Assembly (NCBI RefSeq): GCF_009177095.1
Contig: NZ_AP021861.1
Coordinates: 2,338,501-2,402,500 of the forward strand
Length of the DNA stretch: 64,000 nt
Reading direction: 5' to 3'
DNA from: Lacipirellula parvula
GTDB lineage: Bacteria; Planctomycetota; Planctomycetia; Pirellulales; Lacipirellulaceae
A program made the position numbers and the translations under genes. Within the stretch, counting starts at the first letter, position 1. Every line of letters starts with the position of its first letter. Positions 9,159-20,046 of this stretch are shown piece after piece. The notes beneath the pieces were generated by a model. It saw only the letters and a program-made list of their open reading frames with translations, had not been told where the DNA came from and ran no database searches.

Positions 9159-9191
9159 CCAGGGGCTTGCGCCCCTGGCTACATGATGTCG
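9159..9191. repeat. Right REP palindrome of the REP-transposase locus
   Basis: Positions 9159-9181 are the exact reverse complement of 8581-8603. The palindrome arms are CCAGGGGC (9159-9166) and GCCCCTGG (9171-9178), followed by the CTACATG-like flank shared in inverted form with the left copy. Confidence 0.8.
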
Positions 9192-9302
9192 GCCCTCCGG
9201 GCCTTAATGCGGTAACGCTGAAGGTTGGGAGAGCGCAAAGAGTAAAGTAGCTAATAAATAAAAAACGGTCGGCGCCGTCTCGCCGGGAAGGAGGCCCAAC
9301 GT

Positions 9303-11990
<2,688 letters not shown>

Positions 11991-12062
11991 TCCGCGAGTT
12001 CGTAAGGACGACGCTAACAACGGCGCTGTGGCGACGCACTGAGTGCGATCGTTGCGGCGCCG

Positions 12063-12626
12063 TTAGCGTTTCAGCAGCGACTCGTCGCGAGGCGCGCCGT
12101 GGCGCAGCGAATCCTTCAGGCTGATGAAGTCCGACAGCAGGAAGATCACCGTCACAAACGCGAGCGTGATCTCGGTGAGCGTCAGCAGCTTCGCCGGGAT
12201 CGACTGCGGCGTGATGTCGCCGTAGCCGAAGAACATGAAGTTCAGGGCGCTGAAGTAGAAGAACTCGAATACGAGCGCAGCGCCGGCCAGCGATTCATTG
12301 ACGCCCGCGAAACTCTCACGCCGCAGCACGTCGAGCAGGTGAAAGTCGAGCGCGAACGAGGTCATGATCTGCCACATGTTCACGAGCATCAGCAACATGA
12401 ACTTGTGGTACGGCGTGTTTTGCGCCGTGGCGTGCCACAACTGGCGGATGTTCTCAGCGCCGAAGAAAAGCGTCTTCGCCCAGGCGACGATCAGGATCGT
12501 CGCGACCACCCACGGCGCAGCGAGACGGCCGGAGTCGATGACTTCCAGAATTGCCCACCACGCGCCGAAAATAACGGCAAACTCCAGCGCGTTGCGGGCG
12601 ATCATTCTGATCGGAGTGAGCCGCAT
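12063..12626 (-). CDS. Two-pore-domain-type potassium channel
   Basis: This is a 187-residue integral membrane protein. Hydrophobic helices occur near residues 12-30, 38-55, 76-98, 116-138 and 148-168. The K+ selectivity filter FFGYGDITP lies between the last two helices, as in the Ion_trans_2 pore. No voltage-sensor Arg ladder and no RCK/TrkA-N regulatory domain is visible. It probably conducts K+ across the inner membrane. It converges with clpB across a 70-bp gap. Confidence 0.8.
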   Translation of the reverse strand: MRLTPIRMIARNALEFAVIFGAWWAILEVIDSGRLAAPWVVATILIVAWAKTLFFGAENIRQLWHATAQNTPYHKFMLLMLVNMWQIMTSFALDFHLLDVLRRESFAGVNESLAGAALVFEFFYFSALNFMFFGYGDITPQSIPAKLLTLTEITLAFVTVIFLLSDFISLKDSLRHGAPRDESLLKR

Positions 12627-12650
12627 GCCGCGTGGCGCCTCGGGCTAGGC

Positions 12651-12842
12651 TTAGCGATCGCTCTCGACGAGCTTCCAGCGATCGATCAGCTCTTCGGCGC
12701 CAGGCGTCAGGTTGCGGAGCTTACGGGCGATTTCGGTCTTTTCCGACTGCGTCGCCTTCGGCAGCTTGCTCTTCAGCTTGGTCAGCTTTTCCTGACGCGA
12801 ACGGCGTTGACGAAGATCACGTTTACGTTGAGAGGCGCCCAC
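12651..12842 (-). CDS. Small basic helical protein (DUF6800-like)
   Basis: This is a 63-residue protein starting MGASQRKRDLRQRRSRQ and continuing with KLTKLKSKLPKATQSEKTEIARKLRNLTP. It is rich in Lys/Arg with two predicted helices. The pattern (R-R/K-rich first helix, KATQSEK turn, ending in an acidic/basic tail) resembles DUF6800, a small family largely confined to planctomycetes. A nucleic-acid-binding role is plausible from the charge but unproven. It lies 24 bp upstream of the channel gene on the same strand, so the two may be cotranscribed. Confidence 0.6.
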   Translation of the reverse strand: MGASQRKRDLRQRRSRQEKLTKLKSKLPKATQSEKTEIARKLRNLTPGAEELIDRWKLVESDR

Positions 12843-13027
12843 GCGATGGTTCCTTAGCTACGGTCGTTAGTCGGTAAATCGAACGGCGATCGAGCCCTAA
12901 ACCGACAGGGCGATCGCAACGCTTCGTCGAGAATCCCCGGTTCTAACAGCCACGCCCGCCCCCGTCAATTCCGCCCGTCGTCACGGAGGGGGATGAGGCC
13001 CGCCAACCGCCGCCAGGCAAAACTCCG

Positions 13028-13615
13028 ATGGCGGCGAAACGCCCCGTTTGGCAAAATCTACCAATGGACTATCCGGGAATAGACGGGTTTTTGGGAACGC
13101 GAGCATCGCTCATGCTCGACGTCGTCTTCCTAGCGATGTTCGCGATTGTGCCGGCGCTGGGCTGGAGCATTTGGCTGGTTAAATTCCGCCGAAATTATCA
13201 GCTCCACAAGCAGATCCAGGTCGTGCTGATGGTCGTCCTGGGCGTCGCGGTGACGCTGTTCGAACTCGACGTTCGGTTCTTCAGCGGCTGGCGCGAGCGG
13301 GCGGAAGCGTCGCCTTATTACGCTTCCGTCGAGTCAGCGGGGCCGGTGTGGGACGCGATCTTCGTGAATCTGCTTCGTCGTCCGGCGACGCCCGGTTGGG
13401 TCTTCCGGATGCTCCTCATCCACCTGGTCTTCGCGGTGACGACGGCGATTCTGTGGGTGTGGGTCGGCGTGAGAGCGTTGCGGCGCTATCCGCATCCGCC
13501 TGTGCCGGGGCCGCATAGCCGCAGCCATGTTTTGTGGGGCAAGATCGCGGCCTGGGACATGCTGATGACGGCCGTCACCGGGTGGATCTTCTACTGGCTG
13601 GCCTTCGTGGCGTAG
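13028..13615 (+). CDS. DUF420-like membrane protein
   Basis: This is a 195-residue protein with four hydrophobic helices (about residues 28-50, 62-80, 124-148, 172-192). Conserved-looking His residues sit next to helices (YQLHKQIQVVLM, LIHLVFAVTTA), as in DUF420 proteins. That family is related to cytochrome-oxidase assembly or haem-transport proteins, often near ctaG/coxB. No such genes are nearby here. An internal Met at codon 13 (13064) is an alternative start, since neither start has a strong ribosome-binding site. The function remains inferred. Confidence 0.6.
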   Translation: MAAKRPVWQNLPMDYPGIDGFLGTRASLMLDVVFLAMFAIVPALGWSIWLVKFRRNYQLHKQIQVVLMVVLGVAVTLFELDVRFFSGWRERAEASPYYASVESAGPVWDAIFVNLLRRPATPGWVFRMLLIHLVFAVTTAILWVWVGVRALRRYPHPPVPGPHSRSHVLWGKIAAWDMLMTAVTGWIFYWLAFVA

Positions 13616-13631
13616 CGCGTACGCATTTCTG

Positions 13632-13711
13632 CCCCTGGCTCTGTCAGGGGGTCGGTCACCACGCCGGTAGGCGTCGCCAAACGAAACGCTACCCCCTGGC
13701 GAAGCCAGGGG
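13632..13711. repeat. REP doublet, CCCCTGG variant
   Basis: Two facing palindromes: 13632-13650 (CCCCTG...CAGGGG) and 13693-13711 (CCCCTGGC-GAA-GCCAGGGG, then CTAAG). The spacing and the GGTAGGCGTC segment between them are shared with the doublet at 5055. It lies between two convergent genes. Confidence 0.7.
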
Positions 13712-13736
13712 CTAAGGGTTGAAGAGCCGTCCGGCC

Positions 13737-14429
13737 CTACATCGGCGTGCCGGGCGGGAAACGGACGTCGACCAGCGTACCTGGCTTGAGCGGCAGATCC
13801 GTCGGCAGCGTGATTCTCACCGGCAAGCCGCGGGTCGTGGCGCCGCCGCTGGTGCCGTCGTAGATAGTCGCCGAGGCGACGATCGGGCCGATGCCCTCGA
13901 TCTCGGCGGCTGCCCAACGATTGCCTCCGCCGCGCAAGCGAACGGCGACCATCGTTCCCGGTTCCGGGGGCTTCGACCCGTTGTCGGGTACGTGGCAAGT
14001 GATGAACGTCGGCTTCGAGGAGGCAATTTGTAGAATCGTTTCGCCGCGGCCGATCCACTGGCCCGGCAGTCCGCTGACCTTGGTGACGACGCCGTCGATC
14101 GGCGCTGGCAAATCGACTGAGCTATCCTTGCCGATGGCTTGCTCCACTCGCGCCGCCATGGCTCCCGAGGAGATCGGAGCGAATAGCGGCCACTGACCGT
14201 TCGGCTGTCCCTCGATCGCTTCCAAACGGCCGTCGACGGGGCTGCGCACGTCGACGATTTCCGCTCCGACTTCGCCATGCACGAACGGCGCGACGCGGCC
14301 TTGCTGTTGCCACAGCCAACCGCAAGCCGCGAGCGTCGCCGCCAGGCAAATGGCCGGCAGCACGCGTTCGCGGAAGTTCTCCCAGCGCTGGGCGGAGGGA
14401 ATCGGAATTCGTTCGGGTCGCGCGTTCAT
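13737..14429 (-). CDS. HlyD-like membrane-fusion protein
   Basis: This is a 230-residue protein. A single N-terminal membrane anchor (about residues 24-42) is followed by a lipoyl/biotinyl-like half (VDVRSPVDGRLEAIEG), a second half motif (APIDGVVTKVSGLPGQWIGRGETILQIA) and a beta-barrel-like C-terminus (LPLKPGTLVDVRF). This is the plan of HlyD/RND adaptor proteins with a very short or missing alpha-hairpin. It is the last gene of a run with DUF4956 and VTC genes. No ABC or RND transporter is adjacent, so it may serve cell-surface polymer handling linked to the VTC protein. That link is inference. Confidence 0.65.
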   Translation of the reverse strand: MNARPERIPIPSAQRWENFRERVLPAICLAATLAACGWLWQQQGRVAPFVHGEVGAEIVDVRSPVDGRLEAIEGQPNGQWPLFAPISSGAMAARVEQAIGKDSSVDLPAPIDGVVTKVSGLPGQWIGRGETILQIASSKPTFITCHVPDNGSKPPEPGTMVAVRLRGGGNRWAAAEIEGIGPIVASATIYDGTSGGATTRGLPVRITLPTDLPLKPGTLVDVRFPPGTPM

Positions 14430-14462
14430 GAAGCGAAGTAGCAGCCGTGAGTGGCGGCATGC

Positions 14463-15170
14463 CTACTGGAAATCTTTCTTCGACGGAGCAGGTTGGTGGA
14501 CGTAAGAGACTTCGTGCAGTTGGCCCTCGTCGGCGAGCTCCATGCGCAAGTCGCCGGAGCGCGACCGATCGCGGAGGTGGAGGCGATAGGTGACGACCGA
14601 GCCCTGGCCCGGCGTCGTCTGATCGACCGCAACGTCCCAGCGGCTGGCATGGCGGTAGAGGAGCCGAGTCATCGCGTCGCGTCCCAGCTTCTGGTCGCCG
14701 GAGATTTCCACGCAGAGCAGCCCATCGTAGCGGCGGTCGACGCCGAAGTTGGTGATGCGGAGATAAGCCAACACGATGCCGATCGCAATCGTACCGATCA
14801 CGGCCGTCGAGTAGCGGAAGGTGCCGACCGACATCCCCTCGACGATCGCCCACAGGACGAACACAGTGTCGCGGGTGTCGCGGAGCACGTTGCGGAAGCG
14901 AACGACGGCAAAAACCGCCAACAGCCCAAACGCCACCATTAGACTGCCGGCCATCAGCATCATTAGCAATGCGACGATCACCGGCATGACGACCAACGAG
15001 GCGACGAACGCTTTCGTCGTGTCGGGCGTCGTGTTGGTCGCGAGGTAAACCCAGCCGATGATCTGGCCGATGGCGAAGGCCAACAGCAGCGTAAAAGCGA
15101 GCGTCGTCGGTTGGGAGAGGGAGCCGTGATCGCTGTAGAGGATCATGTCGATCCACGAACCGATGTTCAT
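14463..15170 (-). CDS. DUF4956 membrane protein
   Basis: This is a 235-residue protein. Four N-terminal hydrophobic helices (about residues 20-45, 54-74, 76-98, 108-130) contain the family-typical RFRNVLRDTRDTVFVLWA segment. A soluble C-terminal half of about 110 residues follows. DUF4956 genes are repeatedly found next to VTC-domain genes, and here the VTC gene lies 5 bp upstream. Together they may form a membrane polyphosphate- or polymer-related complex. The biochemical role is not established. Confidence 0.8.
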   Translation of the reverse strand: MNIGSWIDMILYSDHGSLSQPTTLAFTLLLAFAIGQIIGWVYLATNTTPDTTKAFVASLVVMPVIVALLMMLMAGSLMVAFGLLAVFAVVRFRNVLRDTRDTVFVLWAIVEGMSVGTFRYSTAVIGTIAIGIVLAYLRITNFGVDRRYDGLLCVEISGDQKLGRDAMTRLLYRHASRWDVAVDQTTPGQGSVVTYRLHLRDRSRSGDLRMELADEGQLHEVSYVHQPAPSKKDFQ

Positions 15171-15175
15171 CGCGA

Positions 15176-15943
15176 TCAGCCTGCCTTCGAGGGACTAGGG
15201 GCTTGTCCGGAGATCCCTAGTATATCCAGCCCTTTGACGAACTTCGAGAACGAGGTGCGGCGGAGCTTGAATTTCTTGAGGGTGTCTCGCAGCCAGAGCG
15301 GGCGCGTGCCGGCGTATTTGAACTCCAGCAGCACGTTCAGGCCGCCGATGTTCGAGCCGAAGCGCGGGGCGTTCAGCCCGGCGGAACGCATGGCGGCGTT
15401 GGTAGTGATGCGACGATCGAACGTGATGCGGACGCGCGGTTCGTCCTTCGAGTTGTAGGCTTCGCGCTCGTAAGCGACGAACAGCTTGGGGTCGGCGCCG
15501 AGGGTCTGCCGACGCTGGGCGAATTCTTCCAGCGCGGTGCCGCGGGCCCCGTTGCTAAGCGCATGCTGCAAATGTTCGCAGTTCGGGTTGCGGAGCATCG
15601 ACTCGATCATCGACTTGTGAATGGAGAAGCGGCGCTTGAAAGTAAGGCCTTGCGACTTTTGCTTGATTTCAACGTACGCGATCCCCTCCGGATCGTGGTC
15701 GTAGTAACGGATGCGAAGCTTAACTCGTTCCTTCAGTCCCTGCCGACTTTGGTTGTAAAGGTCGAGAGCGGGCGTATCGAGGTAAAGGCTCAGCACCTGG
15801 TAGCCGCGCACGCTTTCCGGCGGGGTATGAGCGTCGACGTCGAGGTAGGGAAGCAGCTCGTTCCGGAGAGCGACGGCCATCGTGTCCGTCAGCAGATACT
15901 TCCGCTCGTAGCGGCCGGCGGGGAAGTCACCGAGATCATTCAT
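15176..15943 (-). CDS. VTC-domain polyphosphate polymerase-like protein
   Basis: This is a 255-residue protein spanning a single VTC (CYTH-superfamily) tunnel domain. Seen are RYERKYLL at the start, YQVLSLYLDTPALDLY, KLRIRYYD, YVEIKQKSQGLTFKRRF and VAYEREAY, the alternating basic strands that line the triphosphate tunnel. In yeast Vtc4 this fold makes polyphosphate from ATP, and bacterial homologs are usually paired with DUF4956. No SPX domain is present. The gene heads a three-gene run with the DUF4956 and HlyD-like genes (spacings 5 and 33 bp). Confidence 0.85.
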   Translation of the reverse strand: MNDLGDFPAGRYERKYLLTDTMAVALRNELLPYLDVDAHTPPESVRGYQVLSLYLDTPALDLYNQSRQGLKERVKLRIRYYDHDPEGIAYVEIKQKSQGLTFKRRFSIHKSMIESMLRNPNCEHLQHALSNGARGTALEEFAQRRQTLGADPKLFVAYEREAYNSKDEPRVRITFDRRITTNAAMRSAGLNAPRFGSNIGGLNVLLEFKYAGTRPLWLRDTLKKFKLRRTSFSKFVKGLDILGISGQAPSPSKAG

Positions 15944-15979
15944 CGTTCGTGGCCGTGGCGGGTGTCGACGGGCAGGGGG

Positions 15980-16975
15980 TTAGAAGGGGAATGTTTCGAC
16001 GGCTTCGTCGCCGTCTCGAGAGCAAAGGCTCATGATGACGTCCTTGTCCGTCTCATCGGCTGCAAAATGGACTGAACCATCAGCCATCAAGAGGTTGGCG
16101 CCGCCAGGGTGGTCGGAAAAAATCGCTTCCTTGTACCACGCATCGGGGGCCTCCACGCGATTGACGCCCTTCGTGATGTGGCTGACATTGCTGCCCGACG
16201 CCCAAGCGCCATTCAGCGATTTAATTTCAGCATCATCCATTTCCACGCCGCGGCCCGTGCATTCAGCGACGGCAATCGTGTTCGACAGGCCGTCGGTAAC
16301 GTGCTGCACTTTGACTGGCGGCGGAGCGAGGATCGTGTCTTCGTTCGGCATCCCCTTGGTGCCGATGAGCACTCCCCGTTGGCGACCGTAGGGTTCCGTC
16401 GAGCCAGGAGGAGATTCGTCTTTGTCTGGTCCAGACGAGCCGAGGTAGTCGATGCAGGCCATGCCGCCGCCGGGAACGCCTAGTTCAATCAACCTGGCGT
16501 CTTCGCCGCGGTGCGCTTCCAGTCTCCCCGTGCTCGGACAGCGGTAGATATCGATGACCAGCCCAGTGACGGGGAGATTAGCAGGATCCGACAGATTTAA
16601 GGAGAAGTCGATCTTGGGCAGCACATTCCCCTGCTCAAGATAGCTGAGCAGGAACGATGACCACGCCACTTGCTGAGTCTGCGGGAGAGTGCGTTTGTTC
16701 GTCCACTTTTTGCCGGCGGGAAATGCGCCCTCGGCGCCGACGTAGTTCTGCAGGCCGAGGCCGATCTGCTTCAAATTGTTCTGGCACTGGGTCCGGCGAC
16801 TCGACTCGCGGGCGGCTTGAACGGCGGGCAGGATGAGAGCGACCAACACGCCAACAATGGCAATGACGACGAGTAGCTCAACGAGCGTGAACGCGTTGGC
16901 ATCGCGGCGGGATTTCGCCCGGTTCCCGCGCCCGAGCGGTAATCTGCTGCGCGGATCAAAGCTGTTGATAGGCAT
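15980..16975 (-). CDS. DUF1559 type-IV-pilin-like protein
   Basis: This is a 331-residue protein. The prepilin-type N-methylation site [16 protein letters not shown] begins near residue 29, after a basic leader. The family motifs [16 protein letters not shown] and the C-terminal H-x-G-DG-like box ([18 protein letters not shown]) follow. DUF1559 proteins occur in dozens of copies in planctomycetes, and their role is unclear, perhaps pseudopilins at the cell surface. It is monocistronic. Confidence 0.92.
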   Translation of the reverse strand: MPINSFDPRSRLPLGRGNRAKSRRDANAFTLVELLVVIAIVGVLVALILPAVQAARESSRRTQCQNNLKQIGLGLQNYVGAEGAFPAGKKWTNKRTLPQTQQVAWSSFLLSYLEQGNVLPKIDFSLNLSDPANLPVTGLVIDIYRCPSTGRLEAHRGEDARLIELGVPGGGMACIDYLGSSGPDKDESPPGSTEPYGRQRGVLIGTKGMPNEDTILAPPPVKVQHVTDGLSNTIAVAECTGRGVEMDDAEIKSLNGAWASGSNVSHITKGVNRVEAPDAWYKEAIFSDHPGGANLLMADGSVHFAADETDKDVIMSLCSRDGDEAVETFPF

Positions 16976-17374
16976 CGATTTCCAGGCGATCGTTCGCGAT
17001 AAGGGCCGGAATCAGCGTATCTGCCTTCGCAGCAGCGGCGACGTGAGTGCGAGTGCTGACGTCGTCGCCGGCTGCATTCCGCAGTCATACTGCAGCAAAC
17101 CACATGATAATGGCCGTTTTCACAGACAACAATGAGAATCCTTATAAATCCTTCACTCAAACTTCATGTATTTGGTGTATGCGTCAGCGCCAGTGGCGCC
17201 TCGCCAGAATCGGGGCAGCGTCGCGGCGGTAGCTGACGATTCCGCAATCTGGGACCACCCGGCCGAGTCGCAGCGCAGTCGTCGGCGACGCCAAACGAGG
17301 GTTTACGCATGCCCTGGCGTCCCCCTCCGGCCGTCCGTAGGATAGTGAGACTCGCCGCCAACTTCGCGGCTCTC

Positions 17375-17461
17375 GGTCGGGTGGCAGAGCGGTTGAATGC
17401 ACCGGTCTTGAAAACCGGCGTACACGAAAGTGTATCGGGGGTTCGAATCCCTCCCCGACCG
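17375..17461 (+). tRNA. tRNA-Ser (anticodon UGA)
   Basis: The acceptor stem GGTCGGG (17375-17381) pairs with CCCGACC (17454-17460), and the discriminator is G. The anticodon stem CCGGT/ACCGG encloses the loop CTTGAAA, giving anticodon TGA. A long variable arm (CGTACAC...GTGTATCG) and a T-arm with the loop TTCGAAT follow, all typical of class II serine tRNAs. CCA is not encoded. Its 3' end is the integration site of the 17-kb element and is repeated at 34652. Confidence 0.95.
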
Positions 17462-17503
17462 CATCGCTGAGTTAGAAAGAGCCTGCAAACGCAGGCTTTT
17501 TCT
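17448..17503 (+). repeat. attL of the tRNA-Ser element
   Basis: 56-bp direct repeat of 34652-34707 with one mismatch (T at 17498 versus C at 34702). It covers the T-arm 3' side, acceptor stem and terminator of tRNA-Ser, so integration regenerates the tRNA. Confidence 0.92.
17475..17503 (+). terminator. Terminator of tRNA-Ser
   Basis: A stem AGCCTGC/GCAGGCT with an AAAC loop (17480-17497) is followed by TTTTCT. It lies 18 bp after the tRNA and is included in the direct repeat, so a second copy stands at 34684-34707. Confidence 0.8.
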
Positions 17504-17620
17504 ATTTTCCCCGGGGATTTCAACAAACGGCTGTTTCGCTGTACCTCGGTTTGCAACTCGCTGCATGAGTTTGCAGCGCCGCATTGGGCGCCGCCTCTCA
17601 GGGCGACTTTATCTTTTAGC

Positions 17621-18865
17621 CTACGCTACATCTTTCACTTGCTTTGGCTCAGCACCGGCGGCGAAGTGGTGCGGCTCAACGGTTAGGTAGTGTTCGCGCG
17701 CCACTTCCTTGCTGTTGCCCATCCACTTGCAGACGACGTGCGAAGGAAAGCGGTCTTCAAGCTCAGTCTGTCGGGTGGCGCGCATCGAATGCCAGAGGCG
17801 TGGCCACACTTCCAAGCCGGCTCGCTTAATCGCAGTTTTCAGCGGGTCGCGGACGGAACCGCCACCGGTCCAGAATCGAGCCATCTGCAACACGGCTTTC
17901 TTGCCAGCGGGCGCGACGGCTTTAAGCTCTGACAAAACTTTCGCCAGTTCGGGGAAAAGTGGGATTTCGCGCGTCTCGTGGCCCTCGTAGCGTTGCGTCT
18001 TGGGCGAGTGGACTAGGATTTTCTTGCCTTCCCAGTTGATGTGCGACCACTCCAGCATGACGACTTCGGAAGGCACGCGCAGCCCGCCCCAGCGAGAGAG
18101 GGCGAACATTACTTTCCATTCAGCCGATGGAAGATGCGCCATCACCTTCAGGGCGTCGGCTTCGCTGACGAATGCTCGGCGCTTGGTGGCGATGTTGCTC
18201 TTGTTGATCTTGGCGAACGGATTGCGGTCGATGATTCGTAGGTCCATCGCGTGATTGAAAAATCGGGATGCGATCGACACACGCTTGCGGGCGGTGGCTT
18301 CCGCCAGCGGCGTTCGCTCGCGAAGCATCGTCTTCGGTCCACACTTTTTGACCGGCGCGCCGCCTTTAGTCAGCAAGTAGGTATAGAAGCCGGTGGCGTG
18401 GCCGCCGGTAATTTCGGTGAGGGGTCGGTCCGCCCCGAAGTGGTCGCACAGGTTTTCGCGCGTTGCACGCTCTAAGCGGATTGTATCGGCGACCAGCCGA
18501 CCGACTTTGACCAGTTCTTCGCGCTCAGCAATATATGCGTCGATGAACGAGCCCAGAGCGTTGGCCTTAGCTTCCGCTTCGGCCATTCGCTGTTCTTCCT
18601 CTTCCTTCCGTTTCTCGGCGTCGATCAATCCGACGCCGGCGAGCTTGTCGCGAAGGGTAGGGGGGATGGTCGCCAGCCAAGTGGCGGTCGCGCGTGGGAT
18701 GCCTGAACTTGCCACTTGGCACCCGACGAGCGTCTCGACGTGGCCGGCGACCGTTTTGGCGGTGGCCATGTCCATCTTTCCCAGCCGCAGCGATTTGCGA
18801 GCCCGGTAGGCGTCGTAGAACGTGATGCGACGGTAGCCGCCTGAGTAGCTTGTGATACCAGCCAT
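17621..18865 (-). CDS. int: Tyrosine recombinase / integrase
   Basis: This is a 414-residue protein. The N-terminal half holds an Arm/SAM-like DNA-binding region (FIDAYIAEREELVKVGR). The catalytic C-terminal half has Arg in SRWGGLRVPSEVVMLEW, a beta-hairpin Lys (VHSPKTQRYEGHETR), the HSMRATRQTEL box and the nucleophile in EVAREHYLTV. It integrates and excises circular DNA at tRNA-Ser. It lies 118 bp from attL and reads toward it, the usual arrangement for tRNA-targeting integrases. Confidence 0.93.
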   Translation of the reverse strand: MAGITSYSGGYRRITFYDAYRARKSLRLGKMDMATAKTVAGHVETLVGCQVASSGIPRATATWLATIPPTLRDKLAGVGLIDAEKRKEEEEQRMAEAEAKANALGSFIDAYIAEREELVKVGRLVADTIRLERATRENLCDHFGADRPLTEITGGHATGFYTYLLTKGGAPVKKCGPKTMLRERTPLAEATARKRVSIASRFFNHAMDLRIIDRNPFAKINKSNIATKRRAFVSEADALKVMAHLPSAEWKVMFALSRWGGLRVPSEVVMLEWSHINWEGKKILVHSPKTQRYEGHETREIPLFPELAKVLSELKAVAPAGKKAVLQMARFWTGGGSVRDPLKTAIKRAGLEVWPRLWHSMRATRQTELEDRFPSHVVCKWMGNSKEVAREHYLTVEPHHFAAGAEPKQVKDVA

Positions 18866-19066
18866 TCGAGAAACTCCAGGGAGGGTAGGGGACGAATGGG
18901 GCGCCAGGATACCGTTACCGGCATTGGGCGCCTACTGGTCCCCTTTCCCTAATCGGCCCGTTCTCAATCACCAGCTTGGGCTAACTGGGGAGAGTTTGAC
19001 GGATTTCCCGCCGCCGGCGTCGATTCTGTCCCTTCGATCGGTTCGGGCGTTACGATTGGCGGGTTA

Positions 19067-19097
<31 letters not shown>

Positions 19098-19104
19098 ACT
19101 GCGA

Positions 19105-19305
19105 CTAAGCCGACTGCCAATCGGCTGGCAGCCGACTCGCTAGCCACGCCTGCCAATCGGCGGCGTCGATCAAGAGAGAGTTGCCAAACTTCACGGTTGG
19201 CAATTCGCGGTGCTGAACCGCGCGGTCGAATGCTTGCCGTTCTTCGCCGAGCAAATCGCCTTGAAGGTCTTGGATGGTAAGCCAATGCTTCGATGGTTGG
19301 TTCAT
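19105..19305 (-). CDS. Small excisionase-like DNA-binding protein
   Basis: This is a 66-residue protein starting MNQPSKHWLTIQDLQGDL. GGAAAGGG lies upstream of the ATG at 19303-19305. It shares a layout with its upstream neighbour (19337-19570): a short N-terminal W-L/T-I-x-D-L helix region, a central acidic helix, then ELPTVKFGNSLLIDAADWQAW, similar to the wing and C-terminal helix of HTH_17/excisionase proteins. Position next to the integrase fits a recombination directionality factor. Sequence evidence alone is weak. Confidence 0.55.
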   Translation of the reverse strand: MNQPSKHWLTIQDLQGDLLGEERQAFDRAVQHRELPTVKFGNSLLIDAADWQAWLASRLPADWQSA

Positions 19306-19336
19306 AAGTCGGCCCTTTCCAGTTAGTTGAACTTGG

Positions 19337-19570
19337 TTACGCTTCCAACGGCTTGGCGGATGCTTCGATTGATGCCCGCCACGCCAACCAGTCTTCGTGG
19401 TCGAGCCAATACTCACTGCCCACGCGCGTGATGGGGATTTCCTTGAAGCGAATCGCGTCGCGCAGCTGGCGGTAATCTTCCGCGGCAAGCAGCTTCCGAA
19501 CCGTGGCGAGCGTGAACCAACCGAGCGACGTGAAATTCACGCCGCCGCTTTGAGGCTTTGAGTCGCCCAT
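19337..19570 (-). CDS. Small excisionase-like protein
   Basis: This is a 77-residue protein. I chose the ATG at 19568-19570 because longer reading upstream overlaps the next gene and looks non-coding. The segment GWFTLATVRKLLAAEDY then IPITRVGSEYWLDHEDWLAW parallels the 66-residue neighbour downstream, so the two may be diverged paralogs. Its start overlaps the end of the 98-residue gene by 34 bp, indicating translational coupling. A regulator of integration or early transcription is plausible. Confidence 0.55.
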   Translation of the reverse strand: MGDSKPQSGGVNFTSLGWFTLATVRKLLAAEDYRQLRDAIRFKEIPITRVGSEYWLDHEDWLAWRASIEASAKPLEA

Positions 19571-19833
19571 TGCACCACCCCTTCCACAGCTTCGCGGTAG
19601 ATGGCCAGAGACACGCGGTCGACGCCTTCGAGGCGTAGGGCTTCTATGAACCCGTCGACCATGCTCGGCACGTCTGGCAGCGAAGGCTCGCCGCAGAGGC
19701 GTTCGAAGTCGTCGAGCGCCAACGCCTCCATTCGGGCGATGAGCGTTGGCGGGGTATGGCGTCGCTCGAATTGCTGGCGAGCTTCGCGCCACTGGGTCTG
19801 CGGCGTGAAGCCGCGGAGCTTGCAGATTTCCAT
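19537..19833 (-). CDS. Element hypothetical protein (98 aa)
   Basis: This 98-residue protein starts MEICKLRGFTPQTQ. It is rich in helices with an acidic patch (ALALDDFERLCGEPS) and a second helix pair (DRVSLAIYREAVEGVVQW). I do not recognise a family. It is the first gene of a three-gene leftward set leading to the integrase. A frameshifted copy with about 85 percent nucleotide similarity by eye stands outside the right att site (34925-35145), which shows the gene belongs to a family of related elements. Confidence 0.6.
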   Translation of the reverse strand: MEICKLRGFTPQTQWREARQQFERRHTPPTLIARMEALALDDFERLCGEPSLPDVPSMVDGFIEALRLEGVDRVSLAIYREAVEGVVQWATQSLKAAA

Positions 19834-19941
19834 TTCCGACTCGCTGGTGTGATATTCGGGTCACCCAAACGGGCCCAATATACGCGCATCGGAACAGAGC
19901 GGAATACCAAGTCTTGTAGATGGTTAGGCGGGGAGGCGGCG

Positions 19942-19985
19942 CCCATTGGGTGGCGGGCGCCCATGGGTAACGGGGCCCGATGGGT
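19942..19985. promoter_or_regulatory. Three tandem CCCATGGGT-like palindromes
   Basis: CCCATTGGGT (19942-19951), CCCATGGGT (19960-19968) and CCCGATGGGT (19976-19985) are spaced 16-18 bp apart, 110-150 bp upstream of the leftward 98-residue gene. Tandem near-palindromes upstream of an element's early genes suggest operator sites for a repressor or excisionase. The binding protein is not known. Confidence 0.5.
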
Positions 19986-20046
19986 GGACTAGGCAAACCT
20001 CTACCGAACCGGCATCCGTTTGCGTCCGGTAGTTCGACCGCCACCG

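Noticed and set aside
17164-17584. Minus-strand frames across tRNA-Ser (e.g. reading SGRDSNPRYTF)
   Set aside because: This is the familiar false protein read through the complement of a serine tRNA.
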